From Balanoglossus misakiensis (Eukaryota > Hemichordata), in assembly GCA_040954595.2 (NCBI GenBank), contig CM082576.2:14632001-14696000 (forward strand): DNA of 64,000 bases, in the 5' to 3' direction. A program made the position numbers and the translations under genes. The notes beneath the pieces were generated by a model. The model did no database searches. It saw only the letters and a list, made by a program, of their open reading frames with translations, and was not told the DNA's origin. This document shows positions 1 through 15,700 of the stretch, in pieces (position 1 is the stretch's first letter; each line of letters opens with the position of its first letter).

Positions 1-706
1 TTATACTTCATGACTTCTGTTAATATTTCAAAATTAAAGTTCAAATGGTTTATTGTTAGGTTAGTTTATTAAAGCTTAACTGATGAAACATGGACAAAAT
101 TCAGCATGAAAGAAGCAATGCTAATGATATAGAACCTTCAAAAACATGCAGGGGTCACATTGAGGTCAAATCAGGCCTGCAGGACGTGTGCAAAGACATA
201 AAATTGTGACACAATAAACTTTATCACATGCTTTTGAATACCTTGTATGATCACGCATATAATACCGGCAGTGAATCTTTGCAAAGAATAATTTGCAGTA
301 TTTTTTAATGTAATATGCAAAATTTGGCAGAAATTAGGAGAAACAAACATGACAATATGGTATATTTCCTATGTGCCACACAAAGTATGTCTCCTTTCTA
401 TAACCAAAAGATAAATTTTTGAAACAAGGTCTTAGCCAGAATTGAGAGCCCCACGCACTGGAAGAATACTTTGCGTGGTAAGAAAGTCATTTTCACTCAT
501 GATCTCAATTAATCCACTGTAATTTCACTTGATGCACTGTTTAAAGTAATGTGGCAGAGTTATCATATACAATATACTGCAATCTTAATTGAAGATAAAT
601 CACAGAATATGTTAATTATAATTAAATCTGTTCCCTTACTTATCACACCACAAGCTCTGAAGTAGCTACCGCATTTTAAAAATAGAATGTATAAAGTGTT
701 ACTCAC
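1..706 (-). other. VPS39 intron sequence at left edge
   Basis: This lies downstream (in gene sense) of the 707-835 exon. It shows no conserved reading frame on the minus strand and no match to the next expected VPS39 segment, so it is read as intron. It is AT-rich without clear repeats. Confidence 0.7.
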
Positions 707-3700
707 AATCAAATGGGAAGTATGTAAGCAATCTTTCCGGAACATAATGTTGTGAGACCTCCAGGAAATATAAAAGTTTGCTTCGAAGCTCTCCAAGCTC
801 CCCTGGTTCCTTCCCAGTCTTTGCTGGATCCTGACCTGCAGAAAAATAATAAAATCAGCAATAAATACACACCGCTCTCTGAAATAGAAACTTATAAACT
901 TTTCAGGGTTCTCCAAGGAAAACTTTGTCTATTTCTGAATTCTACAGACTATCTTTACTGCCATGCCAATGTGCATCATCCTGAAGTAACTTGTAGAGTG
1001 AAAATGTGCACAAGCACCTCTGTACATGTACATCTTTTTTATATCATATAAATTTTGCATTCAAGTATTTTTTGAAAAGCAAAGTCCTAGATATGCCTGG
1101 TTTCCAAAGATAATCACTGAAGAATAGAATTTTATTACACAAATTTATGCATTTTCTGCAAACAAACAAAATGTATATATTCTGTTAAAAACACATTATA
1201 TTAATTCCAAAATACATTTTTCATCCCCCATTAACTCTCAGAGTTTACAATTCACAGACATCAAAAAACATACTTGGTGTGTTGCAATGAAACTGCCAGG
1301 CAGTTGTAAAGGATCAGTTTTTAAGTCATAAGTGACATTACTATTCAGAGAAAGTGTTGCTATGGTGACGGATAGCCTATATTGCTATGGCAACTCAAGT
1401 AGTTATATTGAAACCAATACAGCATGAAGTGGTTTGAGATGACTCATTAACTTCAACGCTGCTGTGACTTATATCCTGGCCATACAGACAAAAACTGCAG
1501 TATTTCTGTGTATAAGAGAGATAGCCGAGACAAATCAATATCTAGCCTGAAATGGGAAGATTCACACACAGGCTTACAGTTACAAACCCGTCATATTTGA
1601 ATAGACTGTCTGGACAGGTGTGTTTTCATTGAAAATCAATCACACAAGAGCAAACACACCTGCTCACACTAATGTCTAGAAAATCTATAAAATGATGAAG
1701 TACAACGGCAAAATAAATTGAGAGTACAGACGGGCCTGTTAGCATAACTTTGACATTGTTTGGGATTACTCATACATCCTTTCTAAATAGCTTCATATTG
1801 CTTCACTCTAAACTGTTTCCATCTCTGCCAGGGTTCCTTGAGTTTTTAAGAGCCAGTGGGTATTTGTTCAATATAAATATTTATAATTGCATTTCTCAAT
1901 ATAATCCCTTTCAATATCAAACACACAGGAATGACACATGTTTGAAAAACATGTCCTTGCCATACAATTAACATTATGGTGTCATATAGGTGATTTACCA
2001 ATTATTTCTTGATAAAGTAAAATCATGCAATGTCACTATCAAAAGATAGTGTTGAAAAATTGTACAACACAAGGTCTTTCAGGTTTCACTGAAGTCACAT
2101 GATTGGAGTCCTGGCTGCAATTCTTGACCCTATTACATGTAGTTGACCTGTGACCTGTAGAAAGGTCACTGGGTCAAGAAAAGCCACACCCGAGGCTGAA
2201 GTTTCATGCCTCATTTGAATGGCTACGCAATCAAGATTTGATAATTATAAAATAAGTCATTGTCAATGACCTAGTCCCCACTGGTCATGGATTAAGAAAA
2301 CCATGGAGGAAGTCATGATGGATTTATCAGTGAATGCACACACAATTTCAGCTCTGACAATATTTCTAAATGAGAACTTGCCTGTTAGAACGATACCCAG
2401 TTGAAACTCGCTTGAGAAAAAGCTGCAGTCATGAAAAAACACAACAAAATGGCCACCAGATGGAAATATCGGATTGTAGGATGACACAAATTGACATGCA
2501 TATGCTAATGCCAAGTTTGAACAGAATCTGTTCAGACATGTCCAAGTAATAGCTGTTGACAGGCAAAATTGCCACCTGGCAGCTATATTTGATCACATCA
2601 AAATATAAATTGACATACATCTATACATCATTAGTACATTGTCCTTGTACCAAGTTGGAATGAAATCACTCCAGGAATATCTATGGCTCCAGACAGACAC
2701 ATGGATGGATGGACAGAGAAAATTTTCACAAATCCCCAGCAAGATAAATCATACTAAACATAAAACAAATTTACAATGTTGGTTTGCTTGATTTATATTT
2801 TCAAATAGCTCAACCATGAAGAGAAAATGTGGCAGAAAAAAATGATGATTCAGCACTTTTCCTGACCATTTTATTTAAGTAAAATTACAGCTAAATACTC
2901 TGTTTTTTCTTACAATATATCTATCATTTCTACAGTCAAACAAAATGACTTCCCGCTACAGGAAAATGACACTAATATTTCAATATTACCAATTTCTGTT
3001 TGTTTGATATGGCAAGATGAATCATGCAATAAAGAGAAATGGTTGTTACGTTACTCAAACATTTCCATGGCAACACAATTTCTTCTATTTGTTTTGCATT
3101 TGCATAAGCATATGGTGACATTAATTTCTTTTCTTAGATGTCTGGCAGTACTTTTTGATGATGACTGGTCTCTTTTTAACAGCGTCTGAAAATTCATATT
3201 TCTAAAACATTACGCAAATTGGGTAAACCCGGAATTTGAATGCAAAACAGTACGAACACATCCACATGTTTGGAATCGGGAACATCCATAAAGATACGCA
3301 TATTCCTATGTTCATGTCACCCACATGTATTTGTACTGCTAAATCATCCTATCCATAGGTCACTGCATTTAGTCTGTTTGTTACATTTTATTCAAGAGCT
3401 AAGGCATGATTTGCTCTATGCACACATTCACATTCAGAACAGTGTTATCAGACATACATTGACATGGACATATACTGGGTTTGTGTTTGTTCACGCAAAT
3501 CTTTCCCTTGGAGTTTGAAGTGGACTTAGAGATACCTGACAAGTATATGCAACTCCTCTTTTGTTAAAGTGAAAAGAGACCTTTGATCATCACAATGCAA
3601 CATTCTCATCATACTTTTTGGCTTTTCTGTGACAATTTGAGGGAAAAAAAGCCTCAAGATGATTTTGAAAGTACTACTTGTGAGGTAACTATTGCTACAT

Positions 3701-6700
3701 GTACAAAGAAAATGCCCCAATGCCATTTCTATCTCTGTCATTTTTTTTTGTGTGTGAATTTGTTTGAAAGGAAGATGCCAGAGTTACAAATGCACAAACT
3801 GTTAAGAATAATTATTAATGATGAGCACAGTATTTCAACTTCCTTCACAACTGCCAAAAATCCTTGAATGTCAATCAGTGGTATGTGACATATCTGTCAG
3901 TATCTACAAATGTATTTTAAGTACGGTAAACCTTTTTTTAAAGAGCAAATCTCTGCAAAACCCTTGTCCAATATAAGAGAACTATAGTCCAGCATTCTAT
4001 TCAGTACAGAACATGGCCCCCTCTATCACAACACCCAACCATTCTATTTCATGATGTACATTCCTTACCTTCAGGAAGTGACTGTATATAATCCACCATC
4101 ATGGCTTGGACTTTTTCTCTGTACAAGTGAATGAGTTTGTTGTGGAATTCCGGTGTTTCATCGCTGCAGCTGAGAATGATGTGTTCCAGATATGGAATGG
4201 CCAGATCTTTAGTGCAAGAATTTGCTTCCAGGTACGCCAAGACTTTGTCTCTTGGCAGACTTTCCACTTCAGGGGTATCCTCTGTAAAGATCTGCCGTAA
4301 ACAGACAGCAAGCAAATTTATTTCCTGTCTTATGACATCACTGAAATTACTGTTTTGCACATCTGTATGCTTGGTAACTTTGTATTTTATGCTGTTATTC
4401 ACACTATTTCATGTACATGGTTCTTGTAGACTTGTCAAAACTGAACACATTTCATATATTTGTTAATATATATACGAAAAGTTTATTTCATCAATGATTT
4501 TATTTACAAGAATTTTCAGTAATAACTAAAAGAAACTGATCAGTACTAGAGCTTATAAACTTTAGAAACACTTTTTGTACTTGCGTTTGCATTAGAGTGA
4601 GAATTGAAGTGTGTATGATCAACCATCTACAATGGATAATAAACAAAATCACACATTTCTGAAACTACAATATCTGTGTGGAATACAGCCATGAGCTAAA
4701 CAGTTTAAGCTTGTGCTATTTCTCATCTGACAGTCTGACAGGTCCATTTGGAGATTATTTCATACTCTGACATGAAACCATGGAGACAACAATGTTAGAG
4801 GTCAAAGGTTGACACGAATGGGATAGTGTTGTGAGTGAGTGGAAGCAAGCAACACTCTATTGAAAGTTATTTGCTTTAAGCTGTAGCTGGTATTTTGAAT
4901 GTAAAATAAAAAGGCATGTTTTCGTAAGATTAAATCAAAGCAGAGACAACATCACAATTTCAGACGAAAGCAAAAGACAAGAACAAATACAGCAACTCAG
5001 TCACTGCGACAACTTACTTTATACTTAGTATGAATATTCCAAATTTGATTCATCTTACCTTGAGCCCATCTTCAGGATATGCCTTGAGTACCCACAATGC
5101 AAAGTCTGATATCAGGTCAAAGTGATCCTCTCCTAAATGTTGTAAATACTGAACAGTTCTGTCGTGTCCTTTCAATGGACTGTTTGGTTTCTGCGACTGT
5201 CGCAACAACATGTCCAGAGCTGGAATGCAACAACATACATTGTACTGATCAAAAACAGGCAATTATGTCATAAGAATTAGTGGATTTATTTCCATAATAT
5301 TCATCATCTTTCTACGTACAACACACCCAGTAGATTGATTGCTTGATAGATGTGTTTGTTTGTTCATTCATTCATTCTTTCTTTTGTTCATTCATTCGTT
5401 CATTTAGTCATTTGTTTGTTCGTTCATTCATTCATTCATTCATTCTTTCTTTTGTTTATTCATTCGTTCATTTGTTCATTCGTTTGTTCGTTCATTCATT
5501 CATTCATTTGTTTGTTCATTCATACTTATGTCATTTTTGTGCTCAACGATTCAGCTGTACTCTCTCGTCACAAACACAGCAGTGCACAAGATATGATACA
5601 CATTGGAATGCTTGTCAGTTCAATATTTTAGAGTAAAATCCAAGACTTCGGGCCTGAAAGTTCTGATTTGACTGCTTACTTTTGTTGGGAGGGTACTTTT
5701 AAGTTCATTATTATTAAAGCAAATGCCCAATACAAATCTGACGCACATTTCAACCATGGAAATGTGCATCAGATGCATACAGGATGCTTGTGGCAATTCT
5801 TGATAGTAGCAAATTTCATTAACAACTGACAGTCTATAAAATACTGTGCATTCCTACCTTTTCTGTGAAGACCTTTCTTCTGGTAGAGAATGATCAGTTC
5901 ACTGTACTTCTGATGTTTCTTCAGAATTCTTTCGCTCTCTTCAATATGACAACTGTTGTCTTTCAATCGGAGTAATGGTGCCACCAGTGCATCATTTGTC
6001 TGAAAATAAACACAAACACAACAATCTCAGATTTGAATTCCACATTTATGAATAGCCAGTACACGTTTAACATATAATTTTCAAAAACTTTTTAGGATAC
6101 TATCTGTCAGCAAATAGAACATTTGGTAGCATGCAATATGTGCAATATGTGTAGATCGAACAATTCCAAATTTGACTGTTTTATTTCGATAAACATCCGT
6201 TTTTGCCAATTTTACATTTGGTTTGTGCACAATTTGATAGGGGATATAGCAACCATCAAACCCCACATTGTGAGTTCAATATTGATTTTACAAAGTGGTT
6301 ATGCCACACACTTTCATACTAAATTATGTCACTTGATTACCAAATCATTTTAATCATGGTGATTGGACACTGATTAGAAAACTTTGAAATTAATTCTTCA
6401 CCATTATAAAACATTTAATTTAAAATTGACTTTCTGAAATCACTTAAAACTCTGAAAAGATTATTGAACATAGTGAGACCTGTCTATTAAGGACACCCTT
6501 GGGAACAAACAGAGTCCTTCGTAGAGAGATCATGATGTCCTTAATAGAATGTTACAATTCCATTTAAATTATAACTTTGAGCTTTGGACATGTGTTCTGA
6601 TCAAAAAGTTGTTCATAAGCACAGGTTTCATTGAACTAATGCAACATTGAATACCAGCAAATTTGATGCGCAAAATTAAAAATAAAACCAGCACCTGCCA

Positions 6701-9700
6701 CATTAACAGATGACCACATCCTTGAACCAGGTTTTGCACCATGACAAACGATTAGTACGCAATAAACAAGATGGTAATTGTTAATTCAGAAATAGAAATA
6801 TACACTGACCTGTAAATAACATTTAAGTAGCGTTGTGTCAATAATCTGACTGAGTTGTTTCTTGGATTTGATAGTTGCACTGCCCTCAACAATGGCCGTG
6901 GGATTCCCCAGTTCTTGGCTCATGTGCTTGACGGTATCATTGCGCTTCTGGGTGAGGTATTCGATCAGAGCAAGCAGTCCTTTCTCTAATTCGGAACCGT
7001 TTAGCTCCGGTGGTTGTTGGGGATACTCCAGCTGGTTTCGAAATTCTTGAGGAAGGAGATCCGGGAACAGACCGATAACTTGTGCTGGATCTACAATGTG
7101 AACAAAAAAGAAAGAAAAAAAACTCTAAGTGACTTTGTCCTTGCTGGACTTACTGAAAAACTTATTCATATCAGCAAAATGTTACATTGTTACAGACGTA
7201 CTTCCCTGAAAAGTATTTGGCAGCTTGTTATTAATTTTGCTGTTCACATTCAGTGTTGGTTAACACCATTCTGGTCAAATCATGAAGGCCAGGTTAACCA
7301 TTGAAGAAAGACACGACCAACATCTTCTAGATCTTATCATAATGAATATTCATAAAGTCCATTTGAATTCATTATCTCATGAATTCACTACAACATCTGC
7401 ATACTATATCTCAACTTTCCACTGTCATTCACTGAAACTTTGCACCTCATTGAATTCACAGCTACACAGCCAAAAATATTTTGCACCTGTGACAGGCCCT
7501 GACACAACCTTGTGGTGCAAGTCTGTTTCAGTATTAAGACAACACATGGCTGAAAACATATGGGCAGATATATAAGTCTATATCTATTGTTGTAAGGACA
7601 TGGCTGTATACAGTGCTGCTATGGACAGTGTCGTGAGCGAGTCTGAAATTTCTGCCTGTTCCAGCACCTATATCTACAGGACCTATTAATCCAATACTGT
7701 GAACCCATTCCTGGGGTTGAGTCAACATTCTGCTTTGCGTGTCTGACTACCCTTGCCCACTTACTTACCTGTTCCTAATTTGGCAAATATCTGCATGGAT
7801 TCTTCGAATCGGTGTTGTGAAAACAGATCAAATGCATGTAAATTCTGTATGTGTTGAATGTTGGTCTGTTTGTCTACCTCAGCTTCATCTGTCATATCCT
7901 AGACAACAAAATATGAACATGGGTTAACTTCATCATTCACTGTTTTCACCATAGAACACAGACTGCATGCTTGGTTTTCACATTCTTACGTAGAAAATTT
8001 TAATTCCACTCTGATGAAAACATCGCAGTGCAAATTATTCACAGAAAGAGGTGAAAGTGGACTTTTTGAAGAGCTATTTCCTCACTTTGTAAGGTGGAAA
8101 ATTATGATGGAAGTACATGTAGTAATTCTGGCAAGAGTTGGTATTTGTTTTAAATAGACAGAAAAAGATTATCAAAGGGTTGGAACATGTCTGACAGACT
8201 GCTTCTTGGTCCACAGAGATAGTAAAATGATTTTAATTTTTGAAATAACGGTAAATAAGTGAATAGGTTAGAAAATATTATCATGAAATATCTAGATCAG
8301 CCTACAGGTACATCATGTGAAAAGAACAGATATACAGCATACAGACAATGATATTGTTACATAATCAAAAGAATGAAAAAAATATGAACCCAAAATTTTC
8401 AAATATTTCATTAGATTGAAATTCTGTTCTATTTATATGACTTCATTTCTCTAGTACAAGTATGGTAGAAAGTAGCATCCTATACCAGACTATCAACATG
8501 TCCAAATATACTGACAAACTACAAATAACATTTGATTTTTTTATTACATTTATTCTCATTTTTCTGATTTCTTCATCATTATCTTTTCCAGAGAACAAGC
8601 ACATTAAATATTCTTTTCAATTTTTATTTTATATTTGTATTTCAGTCTAGTCGATCCATTAATCATATCTGCTGTGAATCCAGAATGCATGGCAAGCCAA
8701 TATACTGAGCACAATTAGTTTATTTTTAAATCACCATCTAATTATACATGGTAGGTACTATCACATGACTAGTGGTTGTCTCTAATGCACTATCAATTGA
8801 CTATTCCCAGGGTATTAGAAACTGATGCCTTTGGATGCCTGTTTATAATATTGCACAAAAATAACAATGACTTCACATCCAATGACTCAGGTGGCAAGAA
8901 TAAAGTTACACAACTGGCCATGACATCGCTCATCTCTGAGGTCATTTTATTGTTTGGAGGTCACTCTGTGTACATCTATCCAGCTTAAACTGATGTATGT
9001 TATATGTCATTTAATGCTACTAGGCCGACACCTGGCTTCGGCTTGCCAGGCTTATAAAAATATTATACCATTAAATAACACCACAGCTCATATTTCATTT
9101 ATTACAATAGATTGCAAAATCCAATGTCATTATCTCTTGCTAAAGGCCGGACTGTATCCAGACCTATTTATCATCTACATGCTAAACAGGTTGCAGACCC
9201 TAATTAATTATTCAGCAGTTAATTAAGACATAAGTAGCTCACGTGTTGTATCAGTAATCATCTATTTCAGATGAGACTGTAAAAGGCAATTAATACACGA
9301 TTGACATCATCAGCATAAGTGATACTAGAAAGAACGCCAACCCTATTAACCAAAGAGCTACACTATATTACCACAGCAGCAGATGCAAGGGTTGTTGCAG
9401 TCACGTTACACAGAATGAATGCATGCACTTCATAAATTAACAGTGTAATAGTATAGGAATTGGTTTCTTTTTTTAAATACCAAAACAAGCTATTTTTTCT
9501 GAAAATTTTAATATCAATGTGATTTTCATTCATTTTGTTCAGGGTGTTATAATCCTCTCTTTTACAGGACTGTGAGGGCAGGCTTTATCACATCTCATGA
9601 AATCACTTTCTTTATAAAGGCAGAATATCTCTTTTAAACGAGTTTCATCAGCACTGCTAAGATTTCTATAAGCTGTGACTATTATTATGGTTGGGTGTCC

Positions 9701-12700
9701 CACTACCAGTGAGCTGATGAGCTGGCAGTCTACAGTGTTTTTGTTAGGGGCGGTACCCAGGTAAATGTTACCGGGGTTCCCTAGTCATTTACCAGTGTTC
9801 CTTAGCTTTAGCAAAAACACTGGCCGACATAGTACCCATTCAATGTGTTATTTTCGTCATCTCACCACAATATAGTGTCAGAATCATAGAAATGACAAAA
9901 CCACAGTAAATTTAGTCTTTCTTTCCAGATTTCATATGAAGTAAATAACCATTAATGTGAGCATCAAATATTTTATGGTGGATGGTCCTTGCAATTGGAT
10001 TCTGGTCATCAAATGTTGCTTTGTATACCAGCCCTGCAATTTTGCTAAGAAGGGAAATTAAACGCCCCTATTAATTAGCTAATATCCAATTACCTAATAT
10101 CCAGCTAAAAGTGAATAACACATTTTCTACTTTTCAAAAGAAATCAAGCAGATGCATGCTTGACTATGTTCATAACATATTAATCGGAATGATAATTAAA
10201 TTCTTGTCTAAAATTATCTCCCAAAATGATTGCATAACAAAATACATTCATGTTCCAGGATACTGTATATCAATGGCTGGACAGTTTATACTCCCCAGAA
10301 TTTGAACATTAACTTGTTGGAATTCAACATCACATGAACTGCTTAGGAAATACTATGTATCTGAATGGACCTTACTTAAAATTTCTCCTTCTATTTTGCA
10401 AATATGTGGACCATGCTCGAATCTGTGTAAACTGGCAAAAACTTACCGCCAGATGCAATGCCAATTCAAACTGTTTATCTTGCAGCAATCCTCTGATCTG
10501 CAATTCAATCGGGACAGGAACCAACCTCCACACAAAATGACTGGATGCAATGTAAACATGGCCACTGAAATAAAATAAAAAATAGCTCACATTCATACTG
10601 ATGTTCTATTTCAGGAAATCCACTTTCTCATAGCTATTACTACAGTACAACATCTGACATGTCATCAGAATTGGACTTTTATCCAGATCCTATAATGAAA
10701 ACTAACTTTTCTCATTTATATAACGCTAAAAGATCATTGTAACTGTGGCAGTTTGACTGTGTACAAGACACATCAGCAAAAATGGAACTACATCACACAT
10801 CATGGCAAAGAATTTAGTCAATTTTGCCATATTACCATCTACATTTAAAGCTCCAATAACTCCAACTTTGGCCTTTCTTCTTAGTATTTGGGTTGAACTG
10901 TGGTTTCTTATTTTACTCTGCACAACATAAAGAATTTCCCAGTAAATATACTTTGCTTTTTCAACACAGCCTCCATCACACTGTAGAAAACTGACTCATT
11001 CTCCAAGCAAGTCCTCTTGGTATGTGCAACTGTGTTTATAAAGCCAGTAGTTGTGTTTCAAGAAGAAAGAAATGACCTCTGACCTTCCCCTTGTGATGAA
11101 CCTTGGCCTCTGCAGGTCTATACTCTGTACAAGTAGTCTGGGTTCTATGGTGCGAATTTCGACGTATTTTGGCAGTACTGCTATCATGTATGGAGCATCA
11201 TATTCTGCAAACAATGAGACATCAACCAACATTTGTCAGACCAATATATTTTTGTAGATTTGGATAATAACATGGATATCAGGCACAGGCAATTATGAAG
11301 TTAACTTCTATCAATTTTCCTGAAATCTTTCACCACCATGGTTCAGTCCAAACCCATTGTTTTCTATGGCAAGGTTGGACCTCTATAGACGGAACTGGGG
11401 GTGAAAGGGTTAAAAGTTTCTAAAAGATTGGGGTACACAACAAACCAAGTTGCATGAAGAATGTTTAGAATTTGTGTTATATATTACATGTATATTTACA
11501 CATTTAATTTTTCTCTCAATATTTTTCATTGAAAGTTTCAATTTTCACACATAATTTACATTCTACCATTATTGTTGACACTTACAATTGATAATTTCAA
11601 ATTATTTTTTTTTATTTGACAGCTCTTGAAAATAGAGGAATTGCCTGATGGAATTTTTTACTGAGGTTAACTTCAATAGACGTTTTTTTTTAAAACATGA
11701 AATGATGGTAAATTGAACTGTTGTCAGGAATATTATAAGTGATGTCCAAATCACAGCTCAGTTTTCCATCAGTCACATTTCACTCTAACATTGTTTGACA
11801 TCCAAATTCCATGTACATGAGCTCAGGTGTACAGTTTGAAGAAACCAATTTGACTGCTCGTGATCTGATGCAGATTTTTATGGCTGGCTGTTTCATTATT
11901 AGGCTGGGATTGAATGATTAATAAATCATTTTTGGTTTCACATGACCGGCAAATCTATAAATAGCCGAGGTGGACAGAGTACACGTGCCATAAAACACAC
12001 AATTCCTGTAGGCTCTGGTTGATCGCAATATTAATGGTTCTTGTGTTGCATATAAGGACAAATTACACATTAAACTGATGGTGATTATCCATGGAAAATC
12101 AAATCTCTCCACCCTATAAATCATCAAACTTGGAATAATCCATTCTTATTCAATGCTGGGTCATTCCATCTGATTCAAATAATAGGCAGGAAGGATGGAA
12201 TACTCACCAATAACAATCGGAATATCATTCCATGTCAATGCATATTTCTGAGTAGGTTGGCCCTCGGAGTCTATGAATATACTCATTTCATCCCGACCGA
12301 GGGCCAGTCTGTCCTCTGCTAGTCTAGTCACTGTTGGTTCTAGTTGCTTTCCTGTTGGAAACAGTTCCTTCAGCTGACCAGAAAGCTACACAAATGAAAT
12401 CAATGATAAAATTCAAGGTGATATGCAAAATATTACCAAACACATTGATGCTATTTTCCTATTCAACCAGTGAAAATATTATCAAGATATTTTACAAGTA
12501 GACTTGTTGATTTGATTATATTGGTAAAAATAGGCCATTTGGGAGGAATTTTCCGCTAAAAGAATAGCATTTGGGTAGACATTTAAATTAAAGAGAAAAG
12601 ACAATTTTTAAATACTGGTCAAAGACTTCTAAAGATGGGGAGATAAACATATGAAATAGATCAAAAGTTTGAGACTATAAAAACACAAGGAAAAATTCAC

Positions 12701-15700
12701 TGCACACAACTTGAAGTATATTTCACCAAGTACACGACTTACTTTGATTAAGAAGTAATCTCTTTTAAATCCTACACAGAGTGAGTCTCCACACCAGGAC
12801 ATGGCTTTTGGAACATCAGGTACACCCAAGTCAGCCTGAAAAAAAGAGTATTTAAACATGAGATATTCTTGTGTCACCACCACTTACACCCAAGTGATGG
12901 ACCCACACAAAATAGAGGCCTGGAAAACATTTTTAAGTATCAAGTAATGACTTGTTGAATTTGGACAAAAAATATATAGTCACAATCTTCTCTGGAAATT
13001 GAAATAAAATTACAGGTGTAAACATTTGTATCAAAAAATATTGAACACAGGAATCATTGTCAGTATTAGAAATCTTATGAAGATTGACATTTTCAAAATT
13101 GTCTCACATTTATACAGACATTAAATTTGTGGGTTTCAGTTTGATTTCTTCACATATTGCTGATGAGGGCGCTGTTCACATTCACTGCATTGCATGAAAG
13201 ACCATGAGACAAAATGCAAAATAGCTGCATCTTTTTTTTGCTTTGAATCAATCGTCTTTTAAACATATGTTACCTCATGCTATTTATGTAATCAGACATT
13301 TTCATCCCAGAATTTAGATTCATAAAAGACACATACATTGTACCAAAAAAAAAATGAGGAAATGATATCTGGTGCAATATCCTACAGACTTTAGGCTGCA
13401 TTCACAAACACCTCTGGAGGGGGGGGCGGGAGAATTCAATTTTTTTTACCGCTAATTTTCACATGCCCCCCTTCCGAACTGCCAATATTTTCAAATCCCC
13501 CCCTTCCGAACTGCCAAAATTTTGAAATCCCCCCCCCATTTTCTTTCACAGAGCAAAACACATCACCTATCTATCTTGTAAAAAGAAAAACAGCGCTCCC
13601 ATGAAAAGAATTTGAAACTGATGTTTCCCCTCATCAGTGGGTATTAAAACTGAACATTGTTTTTATTTTTTAAGTAGATATATTTGTATTCTGTGTTGGG
13701 AGACATTGTAAACCGAGAATTGAAGGGGGTGGGTTTGGGAGGGGGTGTCCCCCTCCCACGTAAGAAAATTTTCTAAAATACAGAGCTCAAAGCTGCATTT
13801 TAATGAACCCGGCAAAAGCAAATTAACTCAACTACCGGTATGTTGGGGAGGACAAATTTAACCGTCGCCGCTCAAAGTTATCATGGGGTGGGGCAAGTCC
13901 CCTGACCTGGGACACTAGATAAACCAGTCAATGATTGAAAGGTGTTGATGAATGGAGGGGGTGGGTGTGGGAGGGGGTGTCCCCCTCCCACATTAGAAAA
14001 TTTTGTAAAATAAAGGGCGCGAAACTGCATTTTTGTGGACTCAAAATAAATATTTAGTCGTTAAAATTTTTCAAGTCCCCCCCTTTCAGTCCCTAAATTA
14101 TTTCAAATCCCCCCCTTACATACCCTCAATTTTTTCAAATCCCCCCCCTCAATTCTCCCGCCCCCCCCTCCAGAGGTGTTTGTGAATGCAGCCTTATGTA
14201 TGGCTAAAGAGTATTTGTCAATAACATATACATGTATTCAGCAGCACCCCAGCTGACAATATCCATTTCATATACACACAGATGTCGATAGAAAGTGTGA
14301 CCATTTGGTATGGTAGTTTTAGTACACAAAGACTTTGAGCTCAGAAGTTAACAAGACAGCCAAAACAAAAATAAAATATCTACATGGTTTGTTATTTAAT
14401 GATGCATGGACTTGATATTTTTAACCTTGCTTTAACACCCACAGAAATCTATTGATAAACACAGTCCTGTAACCTCCAGTGACCTTTGTCCAGGAGGTTA
14501 ACGTGCTGCCATTGAAATACTGCTGTTGCATCGGAGGTCACAAGTTATTGCTGCGCCCTCTATGGTGTGTCTCCTTGTTTGGTATTACATAAATATATCC
14601 ATGTTTAGAGAAACCCACTCAATCATTCTTAAAATAGTTAATTTGCCTGAAATGGTTAGTTATGAAATCACACCTACAAGTCATTACCCACTAGTTGCAA
14701 AGATAATCAATCTTTCATGTCAATTCAATCAGTCATTATCGAGATATGGTACATGTATGTACATGTATAATCATGTAAATGTTGCTAACAGTTTCATTTT
14801 CCAAAGAAGCTGATAATGTAAACCCCACCCACAAATCCAATCAGGTCTACACATTCTGAAACAGATATTTCCAACCAAATCCGATTTTAATCTGATCGGT
14901 TGTTCTCGAGATATTGTGTCAACAAACACACAAACAAATAGACAGACATTTATATGACATTAGCTCCCATACGCGGATATGAAAGTTGATAAAATCTGTC
15001 ATTATGAGTCATCCAGTTTAACTTTTGGGACAGGTAATAGTTTTGCCTTACCTGAACTTCATGGAAATCTCTGTTCTTCCAGTAGAATATCTGTAATTTT
15101 CTTTTGACAGCAACACACATTCTCAAATTGTTTGAACACAAGGATTTCTGCTTCTGCAAAATAATAGAATAATTAGATGCTTTTGATTGACAAGAGGCTT
15201 CAGAGATCAGATTTTTATCTATTTTACATTTTCCTGCCAACAATTAAATAATGGAAGTATTCATATGTAATGTCCACATACAGGGTGTTAATTTGGCTGA
15301 GATAACTATTGGTTGAATATATTTCAAAAATATGCTGTTAATAAAGGTATACAGTCACCTCCAATTTACATACGCCCATATATGGCTGAAATGACATATT
15401 TGAGCGTTATAAAGAACATGTGGTGGCGCTTTTTTTTCATGTGTGCCACCAAATAAAAATCTAATCTGTGATTGGCTACATCTCAATTTGCCATGGTAAC
15501 TACAGCTAATTTTCCATGGGTGACCGTATACCTTTAATTAAAAGGAAATAAACAAACCAATATACGTGTAATGTCAAAATTGGGTGACTTTATCCTTTTC
15601 ATGATATCACTACAGGAATGGTTCAGTGGTTTTGTTACCAAGGTTCCCAAATCATTTTAACCGCACTTCCTCATGACAAATCAAGGCTGTCATATTAATC

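Noticed and set aside
5343-5636. Ser/Phe/His-rich plus-strand frames
   Set aside because: Generated by the TTCA microsatellite within a VPS39 intron.
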